64,000 nucleotides of DNA from Rhinopomastus cyanomelas (GCA_013400115.1 VXBP01010286.1:430159-494158), one strand, 5' to 3'. Counted from the first letter of the stretch, positions 21,780 through 33,597 are shown. Notes: generated by a model not told the origin, from the letters alone. Translations and numbers: made by a program.

Positions 21780-22247
21780 TTTCAAGGACACGGAGCTGCT
21801 GGAGAGAGTTCAGCACAGAGCCACAAAGATGATGAGGGGAGAAGAACATCTCCCTGATGAGGAGAGGCTGAGGGAGCTGGGTCTCTTTAGCTTGGAGAAG
21901 AGGAGACTGAGGGGTGACCTCATTCATGTCTATAAATATGTGAAGGGTGGGTGTCAGGAGGATGGAGCCAGGCTCTGCTTGGTGTCCTCTAATGATGGGA
22001 AAAGGGGCAATGAGTGTGAGGTGGAACAGAGGAGGTTCCACATCAATCTGAGAAGGACCTTCATCCCAGTGAGGGTGACAGAGCACTGGAAGGTGCTGCC
22101 CAGGGGGCTGTGGAGTCTCCTTCTCTGGAGACATTTAAAACCTGCCTGGGTCTGTTCCTGTGTGATCGAGGTGATCCTGCTGTGGCAGGGGGATTGGACC
22201 AGATGATCAAGGTCCCTTCCAATCCCCAATGTTGGGTGATTCTGTGA
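21780..22247 (+). mobile_element. CR1 LINE, J-like
   Basis: TTCAAGGACACGGAGCTGCT through an open ORF2 C-terminal frame (LPDEERLRELGLFSLEKRRL, EVEQRRFHINLRRTF) to GTTGGGTGATTCTGTGAAA. The frame shifts near the final 25 codons. Confidence 0.96.
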
Positions 22248-23605
22248 AAACACAGACATCATCTGGGGACTATTCCAGCTTGGAGAGTTACAGAAGACAT
22301 CGGTTCCTTCTGCAGTTGGAGAGCAAAGGCCCAAGAGCAGAACCAGTGTGACTAACTGTCCTTGAATAAACAGGAGACGTGAACCAGAATAGCAGCTGTC
22401 TTACTGTGGCTGGCAAGTTCATGGATCTGTGATTCACAGCATTACAGGCCCATTCAGCATGCAAAAAGACAGGATGATGAAAGGAATTGTTAGTCATGGA
22501 GAAAAAAACTTGACACAACACACAAAGATGCTAAACCCTGGGAAAGGGAGCAGATTCAGGCGAGAGCCAGAGCCTGGGAAAAGCGAGTATCATCTGTGTT
22601 TAGTTCATTCTCTTCACATTAGTTAAGAGAACTACCTACACAGCAGATGGAGCACTTGAAGGAGGGCACAAGAACACTGAAGTCCAGCCCGGTCTTCAAG
22701 CCTATCTCAGCCCAAGGGGATGCTGAGAGCTGTCTGGGCTTTTGCTAGAACCACAGCTGTAGCTTCTGGCAGCTATAGGTAGCTCTGGTTTTTGTTCCTC
22801 TCACTTCAGAAATATTATCTAAGACAGGCAGCTGAGGAAAACATGGACATCCCTGCCATGCTGCTGGAGTTCACAGAGTTGAACTGCTGGACTCACCACT
22901 GCTGAAACCCTTGCAGATAGCGTTCCTGCTACACTTTCACCTCCTTGAAAACAGTCACATTCAAAGTAGGGATGAAGGAGAATGATTTGCCTTAGGGATC
23001 CCCTTGTGGACTCATGTGATTGCTGTCAAAAGTGGTCTGGATCTAAAAGACCACAAAGGTGTTTGATGTTCTTCACATATCCTTCAGCAAAAGAACTGGG
23101 AGAGCAGTCGGGGCCCTTGTGTGTTTGCATTTTCAATAGCACACATGAAATAAGGCAATGCCCTGCCAGTCTGAGACAAGCCCTGTCCTGCCTTGATGTG
23201 CCCATGCAGTGTCTCTCCTGCTGGTGTGTGAGCAGAGAATGGGTGAAAGGGGGAGAAGTGGGCATCTGCAGGGGGGAACAGGATGGGGGCTATGGAGAGG
23301 TGGTAAGAGGAATGTACATGGAGAGGAGGAAATGAACTGGGGGGCAGAAACAAGATACCTGCCCACCCTCAAAAAGAGAAAAAGATTAAGAGACAGGGAG
23401 GGTAAAGGCAATAAAGACAAGAAGAGCTTGGAGAAAGTGTGAATGTAGAAATCAAATAGGCAGGTATGAAGAGAGGCAACACAGGAAGGAAAAGAACATA
23501 AAATGCAAGGAATATCAAGAAAAATCCCCCCACCTTCCTCCCAAAAAGTAGCTGAAAAGAGAACCCTGCAATAAATCAGATATGTAAGATGGCAGAAAAC
23601 AAACT

Positions 23606-23661
23606 GGGATTGGACTGGATGATCTTTCGAGGTCGCTTCCAGTCCCTAATGTTCTGTGACT
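23606..23661 (+). mobile_element. CR1 LINE tail
   Basis: GGGATTGGACTGGATGATCT through CTAATGTTCTGTGACTCTG. Confidence 0.93.
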
Positions 23662-24329
23662 CTGGGGCCAGGAGTTAAGTGGAGAAAGCTGTGAGAGAAG
23701 GAATGTGGAAGAGAAAGTGGAGAAGGGCTGTGAGGAAGGCAGAGTCTGGAAACCAGTGTGTCAGGTGTGGGGAAAGACAAGGGGGAGGCCAGAGGTGGAG
23801 AGATGGACCATGTGCCACCACCTGCAGGCCAGTGTGCAGAGCTGCCAGGGGAAAAGCAGCAGCAGCAGACAACGCGTGGGCTGGAAGAAGCTGTGAGGCA
23901 GCCACAGTGTTGGCAGCAACAGGTGCCTGTCTGAGGGCATCATGGGGACCTCCATGCATGCATTCACTCAAGGACAAAGTCAATCAGCATTTTAAAATAT
24001 GCCTGTTACTGAGATTTCCCTGACCAGGCAGTGATGGGACCAGGCTCTGCACCACAGCCATCAGCATGAGGCAGTGAAGAAGCCTCAGAAAGGGCAGCAG
24101 TGTTTTCAAGGTTCAGAATAAAAGACTTGGCTTCCAGGCTTATAAATTATTTGGCTCTTTCACTGAAGCCTGCAAGCTTTTTTCAAGCCTGAGAGAGACC
24201 AAGCAAATGCTTGGGGATGGCCATGAAACAGAAACACCAGCACAACCCAGCGTATTCAACACCAGTTCTCTCAGAGTTCAACCCTCACACGGTTCCTGCA
24301 GAGCAGCAGACACCACAAATGGTTCCTAC

Positions 24330-24537
24330 CTGCTTTGTAAGTCGTTCAGGTGCAGTTCGCCTACGTAATGGGTGGCTGATGAGACGGTGACGATCCTAGC
24401 GGTGTGACTGTGCGTTCCTGATTGCTTCAGCTTATCCAGGAGGAGGTTAGTCAACAGGAAGTGTCCCAAGTAGTTCAAACCAAAGTGCTCCTCAAAGCCA
24501 TCCTCTGTCTTCCTTTCAGGGACCAGCATCACCCCAG
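24330..24537 (-). CDS. DHRSX: DHRSX internal coding exon (catalytic Asn and Ser)
   Basis: This 208-bp exon encodes AGVMLVPERKTEDGFEEHF, then NYLGHFLLTNLLL, then RIVTVSSATHYVGELHLND and LQS. It completes the NNAG motif across the splice junction. It also carries the SDR catalytic Asn (N of NYLGHF) and the catalytic Ser in the VSSATHY strand. The acceptor is TCCTCCTCCAG and the donor is GTAGGA. It begins with two bases of the split Ala codon and ends with AG, which joins A of the next exon to give Arg. The reading frame is intact and of the expected length against vertebrate DHRSX as I recall it. It lies 8.8 kb from each neighbouring exon, although the downstream distance is inflated by an apparent assembly duplication. 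Confidence 0.96.
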
Positions 24538-24824
24538 CTGGAGGAGGAAGCAGAGGTAAAACCTGTTGATTTATTTCAGAGAAGCGACGAGCTAGAAGGA
24601 GCGCAGTACTCCTGAGGCACGGTGTGAACAGCAAGAGGTGACTGGTAGTGGCTTGTAAAGATGACAGCGGGCAAGAGAAACACCAAAACACTCACTTCAG
24701 TTATTTCACCCACAAAACAGGTCAGATTGACTCTCCCCATCCCTGAAGGACTGTGAGAATGAATGTGTTTGTGTATGAAAAGTGTTCTGAAGATGCTAGA
24801 AGTTGAGTTAACCCATTGCTGTTG

Positions 24825-25127
24825 TCATAGAATCATTAGAGATTGGAAGGGACCTTGAAAGATTATCCAGTCCAGTCCCCCTACCACAGCAGGATCACCT
24901 GAACCAAGTTGCACAAGAACATGGCCAGGTGGGTTTTAAATGTCTCCAGAGAAGAAGACTCCACAACGGGCTGGGCAGCCGTTCCAATGCTCTGTCACCC
25001 TCACTGTGAAGAAGTTCCTTCTGATATTTGTATGGAACCTCCACTGCCCCTCATCCTGTACCTAGATGACACTGAGAAGAGCCTGCTCCATCCTCGTGAC
25101 ACCCACCCTTCACATATTTATAGACAT
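24825..25127 (-). mobile_element. CR1 LINE, J-like
   Basis: TCATAGAATCATTAGAGATT through ACCCTTCACATATTTATAGA. The middle is internally shortened around 24966-25050. Confidence 0.94.
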
Positions 25128-25500
25128 AAAGCCAGAATGGAATGCTGCTGATCTGCAATAATTAAGCCATTTACAACAGGTACGAGCTGAATCATCCCAG
25201 CAGCGTTCCCCACCACCATCAAAGAGGTCACTGCAGTGGAAACAGCACTAGGCTAAGCAGCAGGCCTGCTCTCCCAGGCAGCTTTCTGCTGAGTCCTGGC
25301 TGGAGTTTAAAGATCCGTTGAGCCTGTGTTTGAAGTCTGCAACTTCCATCTCACTGGGCTGAGTGAGAAAAGATGTAGTAAATTGACCCACTCTCTCAAT
25401 TACTGTGCTTACCAACAGCTGCGTACTGAGATGAGATTCTGCATGCTTATTTTGGCAATATTTTTGCATCTGCTTCTACAAACTGCAGTTTCCAAACCCG

Positions 25501-25517
25501 GTGCCTAAAATAGGCAC
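25501..25517. promoter_or_regulatory. 17-bp perfect palindrome in a candidate conserved noncoding stretch
   Basis: GTGCCTA and TAGGCAC face each other across AAA. Over the next 350 bp the sequence is AT-rich with homeodomain-like cores (CATAAATTA, TTTAATTG) and no repeats. The look is of a conserved noncoding element, but conservation cannot be seen from one sequence. Confidence 0.25.
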
Positions 25518-26095
25518 CCACGTCCCTAACGTGCCACGTTGATTTCAGCATCTCGCAGCGGCTCCTGAGCTCATGCATAAATTACGTCCCGAACGGAGGC
25601 TGTGGGGGAACAGCTATCCCCCTCGATTATAATGGGCACTGGAACGTGATAAATTATTCTTGTTTTATTAAAATTTAATTGTTGGACAAGTGGACCTGAC
25701 CTCTGTAATTTAAATGTAGATGGCCGAGGCTCATGGAGAGTGATGCAGGCTGTTTGTCTTCTCCATAAAACACACGGCTGGGATACAGCAGGCACTGCTG
25801 CTCGAAGGCACGAGAGCTTAATCATCGTGCTCCTCCACGTGTCCATGAAAAGGCTTTAACACCCCGTTTCTTGACACCAGATTGACGATGGGATATTAAA
25901 ACATCACTTTGCATTGCACATGGGATGTATCTGCACCACTCATTTGGGGGTGTCCAGCCGACAGCCACAGAACATTGGGGAGCTCAGAGGCCAGGTATGG
26001 TCCCTCTGCACATCAAATCCCAACCTCAACAATGGAAAGGCAGGATTAGAGGGTGTCTAGTTGTTCTTCTATTATAGTCTCAGTCAACAGCATCT

Positions 26096-26134
26096 CTTTG
26101 GGTCCCTGCCAACCCCTAACATCCTAGGATCCTA
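26096..26134 (+). mobile_element. CR1-like tail, diverged
   Basis: CTTTGGGTCCCTGCCAACCC then CTAACATCCTAGGATCCTAT. Short and diverged. Confidence 0.6.
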
Positions 26135-26379
26135 TGAACAGCATCATTTACTCTGATGCGTGCTGCAACTGCGCGCCGAAGCTCTGACACTTGGAGAAGG
26201 TAGATGGAAGCACGTTGGCAGAAGACTATTCGTAGCAAAGCTAGTGAGATGCAAGTCCCAAAAAAGGCAGCCACTGCTGAACAGCCCTGGCACAACAAAG
26301 CTGGTGTGAGCCCAGATATTTCCATTCTGTCTCTGCATCTGCCGAGGCTGCTGCAGGGCTTGTTACAGGACCACTCCAT

Positions 26380-26395
26380 ACACACACACACACAC
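26380..26395. repeat. (AC)8 microsatellite
   Basis: Short AC/CA run. On the minus strand it creates a VCVCV stretch in a chance open frame. Confidence 0.9.
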
Positions 26396-26830
26396 TCTTC
26401 TGTTGGCTGAGTCAGATGGAGGGATGGAGGAGTTTGTCCAAAGAGAAGATGGCAGCCACAACCATTGAACTTTGCCTCGTGACCAGCAGGCAAAGCCAGG
26501 GAGGCTGTTATTGCCCACATCAGTACTGACAATGCGATGCCTGTGCCACTGAAACTGCCCCCTGACCTCCAGAGACAGGCAGGACGTCCAGAGCACATAG
26601 AGGCTTCGCCCTCCACCCCAATTAGTCTCCACCATCTGTGCTGCACATCCTGGAAGCAAAATCCAGGTTTGAGCTCAGGCTGGGAGAAAGAAAAACAATT
26701 TCACTCAAGCAAAGCACAGCTGTTAAGATACATGCTCCCAAAAACCATTTGGCTCACTCCTCTGAGTTGAAATTCTGGATAAATCCTGGAGCAGGCACAA
26801 CCACTTCTGCTGGCCTTTGCTGCTGTTCAG

Positions 26831-26930
26831 CTCACAGAATCACAGAACATTAGGGATTGGAAGGGACCTCAAAAGATCATCCAGTCCAATCCCCCAGTGG
26901 CTCCATCCTCCTGACACACAGCCTTCATAT
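26831..26930 (-). mobile_element. CR1 LINE with internal deletion
   Basis: 3' end (CTCACAGAATCACAGAACAT to CCAGTCCAATCCCCCAG) joined directly to the upstream TGGCTCCATCCTCCTGACAC segment, so about 250 bp of the consensus are missing. Confidence 0.92.
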
Positions 26931-28089
26931 TTTCCTTCACTCAGAATCATCATCAGCTTGACTCATGGCCCCAAACAGTAACTCAGACAACGAAAGCTGC
27001 ATCAGTTTGTAATTCTTTTGATCAATGCAATGAATTCATGAAACCAACCAAGTTGGTTGGTTTGCTAGATGGTTGGTTTGTTTGACCTGACCTCCTTGGT
27101 GTAAAATAGGAATGATTTTGCTTATTCTTCTGGTGTGGAATCCACACAACCCAGCATCTTTCTGATGCTGTCACCAGACAGTCCCCTCAGTTCTCAGAGG
27201 GCATGAGAAGTTTGACCTCATGGACCATTAATGTCAAACACCTCAGCTCTGATCCAACCCTCTTGTATGCTTTTCCCTCTGATTTAGCTGGACTGTTTCC
27301 AGAAGGCTTACTTTCAAAAACATCACTGATATTGTCAAGGTGTTAGAAAATGAATTAGTAAGTAAGCTGAACGCGGGCTTTGACTTGGTGTTTGATTAGC
27401 TGTTACTGAGCTACTCGGGTGAAAGACTGACACCTCCGTGACACATCAAGGCAGGACTTCTCAAAAGGAAAACCCTTCTGTTGTGTAACAGGCTCTTCGA
27501 GAAGCCTGTCTTTGTAAGCAGTCATTCATCATGATTTCTACAGAGGTTCCTAACAAAACTCCCAGGTTGGCATCCATCACTGACTTAGTTGTATGTGACT
27601 TCAAAGGCGTGATGGCCGTGGTACTGCACACAGCACAAGCAGAAGGTTTATGATGGTTGTGTCATCATTTTTATTGAATGATACTCAACAGATCATACCC
27701 CAGATGATGGTAGACACTGCTGTAACTCCTGCACCTCCTGCTGCAGAGACATCCCTCAGCTCCATTCTAAGGTATATTTTAGGAGCTTTAAAAATGAAGG
27801 TATTCCACGTGTCTAGATTTGTGAGGTACTTGGAGTGTTTTAGAGGCAGTTATCTCAAGCTCATTATAAATTGAAGAGTTAACATTCCTTTTTCACAGGC
27901 AGAATAAAATATCTCCTCTCTCAGCCAGACTCCCAGAAGTGGGTTTGGAGACAGCAATCTCACGTGCAAGTCCCCAGCGACCCAGACGGTGCAGGGGGTC
28001 AGCTGCACACACTTCCGTGGAACGTGTTCACAGCAGGAGGTGAACCTGTGTAACCACAGTCACTCAGTCCTTGCTGTATAGAAACATCA

Positions 28090-28757
28090 AGAAAGGTTCT
28101 CCTCCTCCTCTGCTCTGCCCTGGTGACACCACAGCTGGAGTATTGTGTCCAAGAAGGACACAGAGCTGCTGGAGAGAGTCCAGCGCAGAGCCACAGAAGT
28201 GACGGAGTAGAGCAACTCCCTGGTGAGGAGACGCTGAGGGAGCTGGGGCTCTTGAGCTTGGAGGAGAAGAGACTGAGGGGTGACCTCATTCATGATTATA
28301 AACACGTGAAGGGTGGGTGTGAGGAGGATGGAGCCAGGCTCTTCTAAGTGTCATTTAATGATAAGACAAGGGGCAATGGGTGTTCTACATGTGGAGGTTC
28401 CACATCAGTATGAGAAGGAACTTCTTTGTGATGAGGGTGTCAGAGCACTGAAAGGGGCTGCCCAGGGCAGGTTGTGGAGTCTCCTTCTCTGGAGATGTTT
28501 AAAACCTGTCTGGATGTGTTCCTGTGCAACTTGGTCTAGGTGATCCTGCTGTCGCAGGGGGATTGGACTAGATGATCTTTGGAGGTCCCTTCCAATCCCT
28601 AATGTTCTGTGACTCTGTGATCTTTGGAGGTCCCTTCCAATCCCTAATGTTCTGTGACTCTGTGATCTTTGGAGGTCCCTTCCAATCCCTAATGTTCTGT
28701 GACTCTGTGATCTTTGGAGGCCCCTTCCAATCTCTGGTGTCCTGTGATTCTGTGAAT
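28090..28757 (+). mobile_element. CR1 LINE, J-like, with amplified tail
   Basis: GAAAGGTTCTCCTCCTCCTC through the ORF2 C-terminus (EETLRELGLLSLEEKRLRGD) to a tail repeated four times. A stretch near the QFWAPQ-coding part is deleted and there are frame shifts. Confidence 0.96.
28574..28753 (+). repeat. Four tandem 45-bp copies of a CR1 3' tail
   Basis: The end of the CR1 at 28090 is amplified. Units beginning GATCTTTGGAGG start at 28574, 28619, 28664 and 28709, each containing the GTCCCTTCCAATCCCTAATG region and ending TGTGACTCTGT. The last unit is more diverged. CR1 normally ends with a few 8-bp repeats, so a repeated 45-bp 3' UTR segment is unusual. Confidence 0.95.
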
Positions 28758-29860
28758 ACCTGCTTAAGAGCAGCTTCACTTTCTGACTCAGTGTCACGCC
28801 GCTACACAGCAAACAGCCTAGCTCCTTAGAAAATAAGATCCCTAAGTATCCTGGAGGGGGTTGCACTAAAATAAATCAGAGCACTCATATTTAGGTCCAT
28901 CTGGAAAAAACCCCACACACCTTTGTTTCCTACAAATCTGCGCAGGAGCTGTTTGTTTATCTGAGCTGGCACAACGGTGAGTTATCCACCCACGACACGA
29001 AAACAGGGAAGTCAGTCACAGCTTTCTGCTTCAATAGGAAGTGACTAGAAGTGACTAGAAGTGAAACGTCTTGTTTTGCCATCTGCATAAAAACGTTTTC
29101 CCTAAAAGCTCTGAAAGGATTAGGTCTGAACCAAATGTGGCTCAGTCCTGCCTCTCGGAAAAGCCAGTGGCAAATGTTCCAGACACTTAAGTAGAACCGG
29201 TTGGGCTTCCTAATCCTTCAATAGCTGAATTTGGTATCTGTCTTCCACTGATAAAACATTCACAGTCAGGACATAAAAGCAAATGGGTCAAGAACCTGCA
29301 GCGTGTGGAGTCTGAGATATTTCCCCTTCCACAAAACGTTTGATATCACAGGCACAGCAAAGGCTTTGGGAATGCTCAGAAAGACAAAGATAGCATCGAG
29401 TAACAGTCAGGATTTTCATGAATGAAATCCTCACAGCTTGAAAGTCACCAGTGGCCTGGAGTTACCCAAAGGAACTTAGGAGTTCTGCTAATAGAAAAGA
29501 TAGACCTTTCAGAAGAAGTCTGATATGTTTGTACAGGACAGGGATCCTCCTGGCAGACAACAATGCTGCTGTTCAGGTACAACGAAGGCTCGAGCTGACA
29601 ACCGCCGCTAACATCTGTGTGCTAGGCAAACGCTGGCACTGCACAACCCTCTGCTGCTCTGAGCAAGCTGGGTGGGTATCGCCAGCCGTGTCACAGTGCT
29701 CTGGCACACGTGCCCAGACAAGTTACTTCCACTACCAAAGGCACCTAATAGCTGTGAAGAACAGTGTGCAACCAGCCAGCCTTCTCCGTGCTTCCCGGCC
29801 ACCGCTTGTAAAGGTGAGCTCTTCTGAAATATCTGAGTAAGTGGCATCTGTCATGAACAT

Positions 29861-30250
29861 GGACCTCGAAAGACCATCTAGTCCAGTCTCCCTGCCACAG
29901 CAGGATCACCTAGATCAAGTAGAACAGGAATGTGTCTAGGGGGGGTTGAAATGTCTCCAGAGAAGGAGACTCCACAGCCCCCATGAGCAGCCCCTTCCAG
30001 GGGTCTGTCACCGTCACCCGGAAGACGTTCCTTCTAGTATTGATGTGGAACCTTCTGTGTTCCAGCTCACACCCACTGCCCCTTGTCCTGTCACTAGATG
30101 CCCCTGAGCAGAGCCTGGCTCCATCCTCCTGACACCCACTCTTCACGTATTTATCAACATCAATGAGGTCACCCCTCAGTCTCCTTTTCTTCAAGCTCAA
30201 GAGACTCAAGACCCTCAGCCTTTCCTCATCAGGGAGATGTTCCACTCCCT
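29861..30250 (-). mobile_element. CR1 LINE lacking its terminal ~25 bp
   Basis: Starts at GGACCTCGAAAGACCATCTA and runs to the region coding MEHLPDEERLRVLSLLSLKK. The minus-strand frame 29910-30245 is open for 111 codons. Confidence 0.95.
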
Positions 30251-30301
30251 ATATCAAGAACACTAGAGCTTCACAGTGTGTAAGAAACAACAAAGTTCTT
30301 G

Positions 30302-30347
30302 GTGGTACTAAGAAACCCACTCTTGTGGTACTAAGAAACCCACTCTT
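30302..30347. repeat. 23-bp tandem duplication
   Basis: Two perfect 23-bp units beginning GTGGTACTAAGAAACCC at 30302 and 30325, followed by a degenerate third (CCTAAGAAAACCCACT) near 30361. Confidence 0.9.
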
Positions 30348-31549
30348 CTAGATGCTGAGACCTAAGAAAACCCACTATGCCATGGTAAGATGTCCTGGAG
30401 GAGATCTAATGGTCACACAAAATGCTTGACAAGAGCTTTCTTACATACACACCTGCCCAACAACTCATTCCCATCACACATCAATACCGCAAGCACTGTG
30501 TTCTTCCAGAGACCCAAGCCTGTGTCTTGGTAAAGACAGTGGACCTGGCAACTGTGATGAGGCTCCTGAGCAAGTAGTGCCTCCAGCCCGGCAGCTCATG
30601 ATGGGCTGCACCTTCCTCCTCAGTGCACTGCACTACAGCCAAAAGGAGAAGGAACAGAAGAGCCTCCCGCAGAGCCCCAGTGTCAGTGTTTGTCTTGGAT
30701 GGTCTCAACACTGATGGAAAGGCAAGAGAAGCCGTCCAAAGGCTTTTGCATCTGGTTACTCCTCCATTAGGTACCACTTGGGCTTTCGCTATGAGACTAG
30801 CAACAACGAGCTAAGCACCTAAAAAAGAACCCCTGGAGAGCTTTGAGAAGTGAAGGCTGCTGACTTGCCAGGTGGCCATCAGGCACTAACCTAATTACAC
30901 GGGAGACTTTACAGCAGCTTTGGACACGACCTCTTCTATGATTCCATTACAGATTCAGCAGAAAGCAGAGCTGGAGCACTCGTGTCATTGTCGTTTCTAA
31001 GAGGATTTTCCCAAACAACAGATTTCTCTTGACAATTGTATTTGGTAAGCAAGCGTGAAATCGAATGTCCTTCTTCCAGGTCATGAAAATACAGACTGAT
31101 GAAGGCAAATATTAGTCTTAAGCTTCTTTCTTAAGCTTTGGACCTACACTTTTTGGTCTCATATCCTATGAGGCACGTTAGGCGATTTATTTTCAAACAA
31201 CTTTGCTTCTTAAGGAAACAAAGGAGGACAAACACGTGCTACGGAGACATTCTGAGATGCAGTTTTCATCCCTTGTGCTTCCCCAGCAGCTAGAGGAAAA
31301 CCAAATCCTGTATTAACAGGTGTTCTAGCTGTGCTGTTCCTTCAGCCCCATCATTTCTCCCCCAAGCTCCTGCAGCTCCGCTCGAGCAGACAACCAGCGG
31401 AAGGCAGGGGACAATTGATGGGCGCCTAGACCTCAAACTTCTTGTTTCCACAAAATACTATCTTTTCAAAGAGTGTCTTTCCCACCTGTGACAGTTTATG
31501 TTCTGCATCTTCAAAAGTAAGCACACAGAACTGGGAAAATGTTGTGAGC

Positions 31550-31870
31550 AGGATTCATAGGACAAGGGGCAGTGGGTGTCAGCTGGAACACAGGAGGTTC
31601 CACATCAATATGAGAAGGAACTTCTTCCTAGTGAGGGTGACAGAGCACTGGAACAGGCTGCCCAAGGGGCATTGTGGAGTCTCCTCTGGAGATGTTTAAA
31701 ACCCACTTCAACATGTTCCAGTGTGACTTGGTCCACCTGATGCTGCTGTTGCAGGGGGATTGGACTAGATGATCTTTCGAGGTCCCTTCCAATCCCTGAT
31801 GATTCTACAATTAGACTGGATGATCTTTCAAGGTCCCTCCCAATCCCTGATGTTCTCTGATTCTGTGATT
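31550..31870 (+). mobile_element. CR1 LINE with a second tail
   Basis: CATAGGACAAGGGGCAGTGG through the first tail ending TGATGATTCTACAA, then a second partial tail GACTGGATGATCTTTCAAGG to CTCTGATTCTGTGATT. Confidence 0.95.
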
Positions 31871-32522
31871 AAACATCCACTCCCTTTAATTACATCACAT
31901 TTAAAATAACAATGGCAGGCTTTTTTGACTAATCAAGTAGAAGTGAACTTTTAATTGAACGTTCCCTATCAATCAGGAAATAAAACCCTCATGAATGTTT
32001 ATTGCAGCATTTGCTTGCGTTACTGAGATTTCTTGAAGGCACCAACGGTTTACTTGCAGCACGGTTGCCTTCACTAGGACTGAAGGGTGCACTTGAAAAC
32101 AGAGCATCTCCTTTGAGATGCCTCAGTAGATCCACATGCAAATAATGGGGAAAACCAGAACGGCAGCAGGTAACAACAGAAAACTTCTAAAAGAAGCCCA
32201 GATGGTTGCTGGCGGGTTTTTCCCTCAGTTAAACACATGGGTGAAAATTCCCCTTTAGGCCAGAGCATGCAGGGAGTTTTGGAGGAAAATTGTTGTAGTG
32301 GCTGGTTGCCAAAATTAACTGTGGCTATAAAAGATCATTAGATGGCAAGTATGTGAACAACAAACGTCCAAAAGCCCGAAGAGTAACGAGATAAGTCTGG
32401 TAATTGTATTAATGCAAGATAGAAGCACTGTTGTCCTTTTGATTTGTTCTCTGACCACCGAGGACACAGCTTGATAGACAACTTTCTAGTAGCACCAGTT
32501 GCTTTGGCTTCAGATGCTAAAG

Positions 32523-32694
32523 CACAGAATCATCAGGGATTGGAAGGGACCTCAAAAGACCATCCAGTCCAATCCCCCTGCCACAGCAGCATCACCTAGA
32601 CCAAGTCACACAGGAACATGTGCAGGCGGGTTTTAAACATCTCCAGAGAAGGAGACTCCACAACCCCCCTGGGCAGACCCTCCCAGTGCTCTGT
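32523..32694 (-). mobile_element. CR1 LINE, J-like
   Basis: CACAGAATCATCAGGGATTG through GGGCAGACCCTCCCAGTGCT. Confidence 0.94.
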
Positions 32695-32807
32695 AGTAGC
32701 ACTTCCAGGTGCAAGACTCTGCTACTGAATGTCTTGACCATGAATGGCAACTGTATAGAGGCAAGTGAGGTGGAATGAGGGACAGCTTGGAGTCCAGGTA
32801 AGTCACT

Positions 32808-32924
32808 TCCATGTAATGTTGGGGGATCTGGTTTAGGGGTGACCTTGTCCAGTAGGGTTGATGGTTGGACTCAACGATCCCAAGGGCCTTTTCCAACCTG
32901 AACGAGTCTGTAATTCTATGATAA
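32808..32924 (+). mobile_element. CR1 LINE 3' end, diverged subfamily
   Basis: TGTAATGTTGGGGGATCTGG, GGGTTGATGGTTGGACTCAA and CTGTAATTCTATGATA. Confidence 0.87.
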
Positions 32925-33345
32925 CTTGCTAGATTATATTTCAGGTGAATTAATGCCCCAACCCAGCTCAACAGGCAGCCATAGTAAAGACATGTGTTCA
33001 CACAGGGAAAACATAAGGAGAAAATAAAGACAAAAGGACAGTCTTCCTACAGACATGAAGTGCAGCTTTCCTTTCCCTTTTTCTCTTTTAGTGAAGCTCA
33101 GATTCTTGTGATTTTTAGTGCTGGAGAGCTAGAAACTGCAGTAAAGGTGCAATAACACTGTGGGTAGCATCCAAGTGTTCAGCCTGCTCAGCTGACGATC
33201 AGTGTGACTCCTCGAAAGCCATCCCCGATCATGCTGTAACCTGCCACACGGTTCAGATAATCAGTCTGAAATGTGAAGTGACAGATGACAGCCTCGCCGG
33301 TCACATCCTCCCCTGCAGACGCGTGAAGACAAAGCCAGAACTCAC

Positions 33346-33447
33346 CGTTATTCACCAGGACATGGAGTGGACAGTTCTTTGCTTTAAACTGCTGCACAAA
33401 TTGCCGTATAGACTTCATGGAAGCCAAATCACAGTATAAAAACTCCA
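33346..33447 (-). CDS. DHRSX: DHRSX internal coding exon (SDR beta-strand 3 to NNAG motif)
   Basis: This 102-bp exon encodes about 34 residues beginning VEFLYCDLASM and ending PLHVLVNN. DHRSX is a short-chain dehydrogenase/reductase of the ER and lipid droplets, recently assigned to the polyprenol/dolichal oxidoreduction steps of dolichol synthesis. The Asp-Leu of YCDLAS is the usual SDR adenine-contacting position, and LVNN begins the NNAG motif. The acceptor is a strong pyrimidine tract ending TTGTAG and the donor is GTGAGT. The exon starts with two bases of a split Val codon and ends with one base (G) that joins CT of the next exon to make Ala, completing NNAG. There are no internal stops. 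Upstream exons carrying the TGxxxGxG loop were not found in the window. The match to DHRSX comes from remembered family sequence; identity to DHRSX rather than another SDR is very likely because the two following exons also fit. Confidence 0.95.
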
Positions 33448-33597
33448 CTACAAGAGAAAGAGAGCAGAACAAAAAGCAGGGTTAAGCAGGTGCCATCATA
33501 CATAAACACACCTAACAGATGTCAGTAAGGACTCCTGTGATAATGTCACCAGGAAATAAAACACCACTGAAAAATAAACCAGTCTTCTGAAAAAAGG

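Larger units (their letters stand above)
15497..24329 (-). other. DHRSX: DHRSX intron, 8833 bp as assembled
   Basis: This is bounded by a GTAGGA donor and a TTTGTGCAG acceptor, with exon phase 2 matching on both sides. It includes a duplicated block flanking a 263-bp N run, so the true intron is probably near 7.1 kb. The stretch 16185-18306 has no CR1 and holds a weak open frame and CCAAT boxes, described separately. The stretches 15773-16114, 22248-23605 (purine-rich, GGAGA/GAAAG-type) and 23662-24329 show nothing I can name. Confidence 0.85.
24538..33345 (-). other. DHRSX: DHRSX intron, 8808 bp
   Basis: This is bounded by a GTGAGT donor and a TCCTCCTCCAG acceptor in phase 1. Apart from the listed CR1 copies, the stretches 25128-26095, 26135-26830, 26931-28089, 28758-29860, 30251-31549, 31871-32522 and 32925-33345 are unique sequence without a supportable gene. 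Minor items are a CA run at 26380-26395, GGTT/GTTT low complexity near 27048-27085, and a 23-bp tandem duplication at 30302-30347. Confidence 0.85.

Noticed and set aside
26116..26646. 176-codon minus-strand open frame with hydrophobic segments
   Set aside because: It starts at GTG, runs through a CA microsatellite and ends in a CR1-like tail. No recognisable domain; probably chance.
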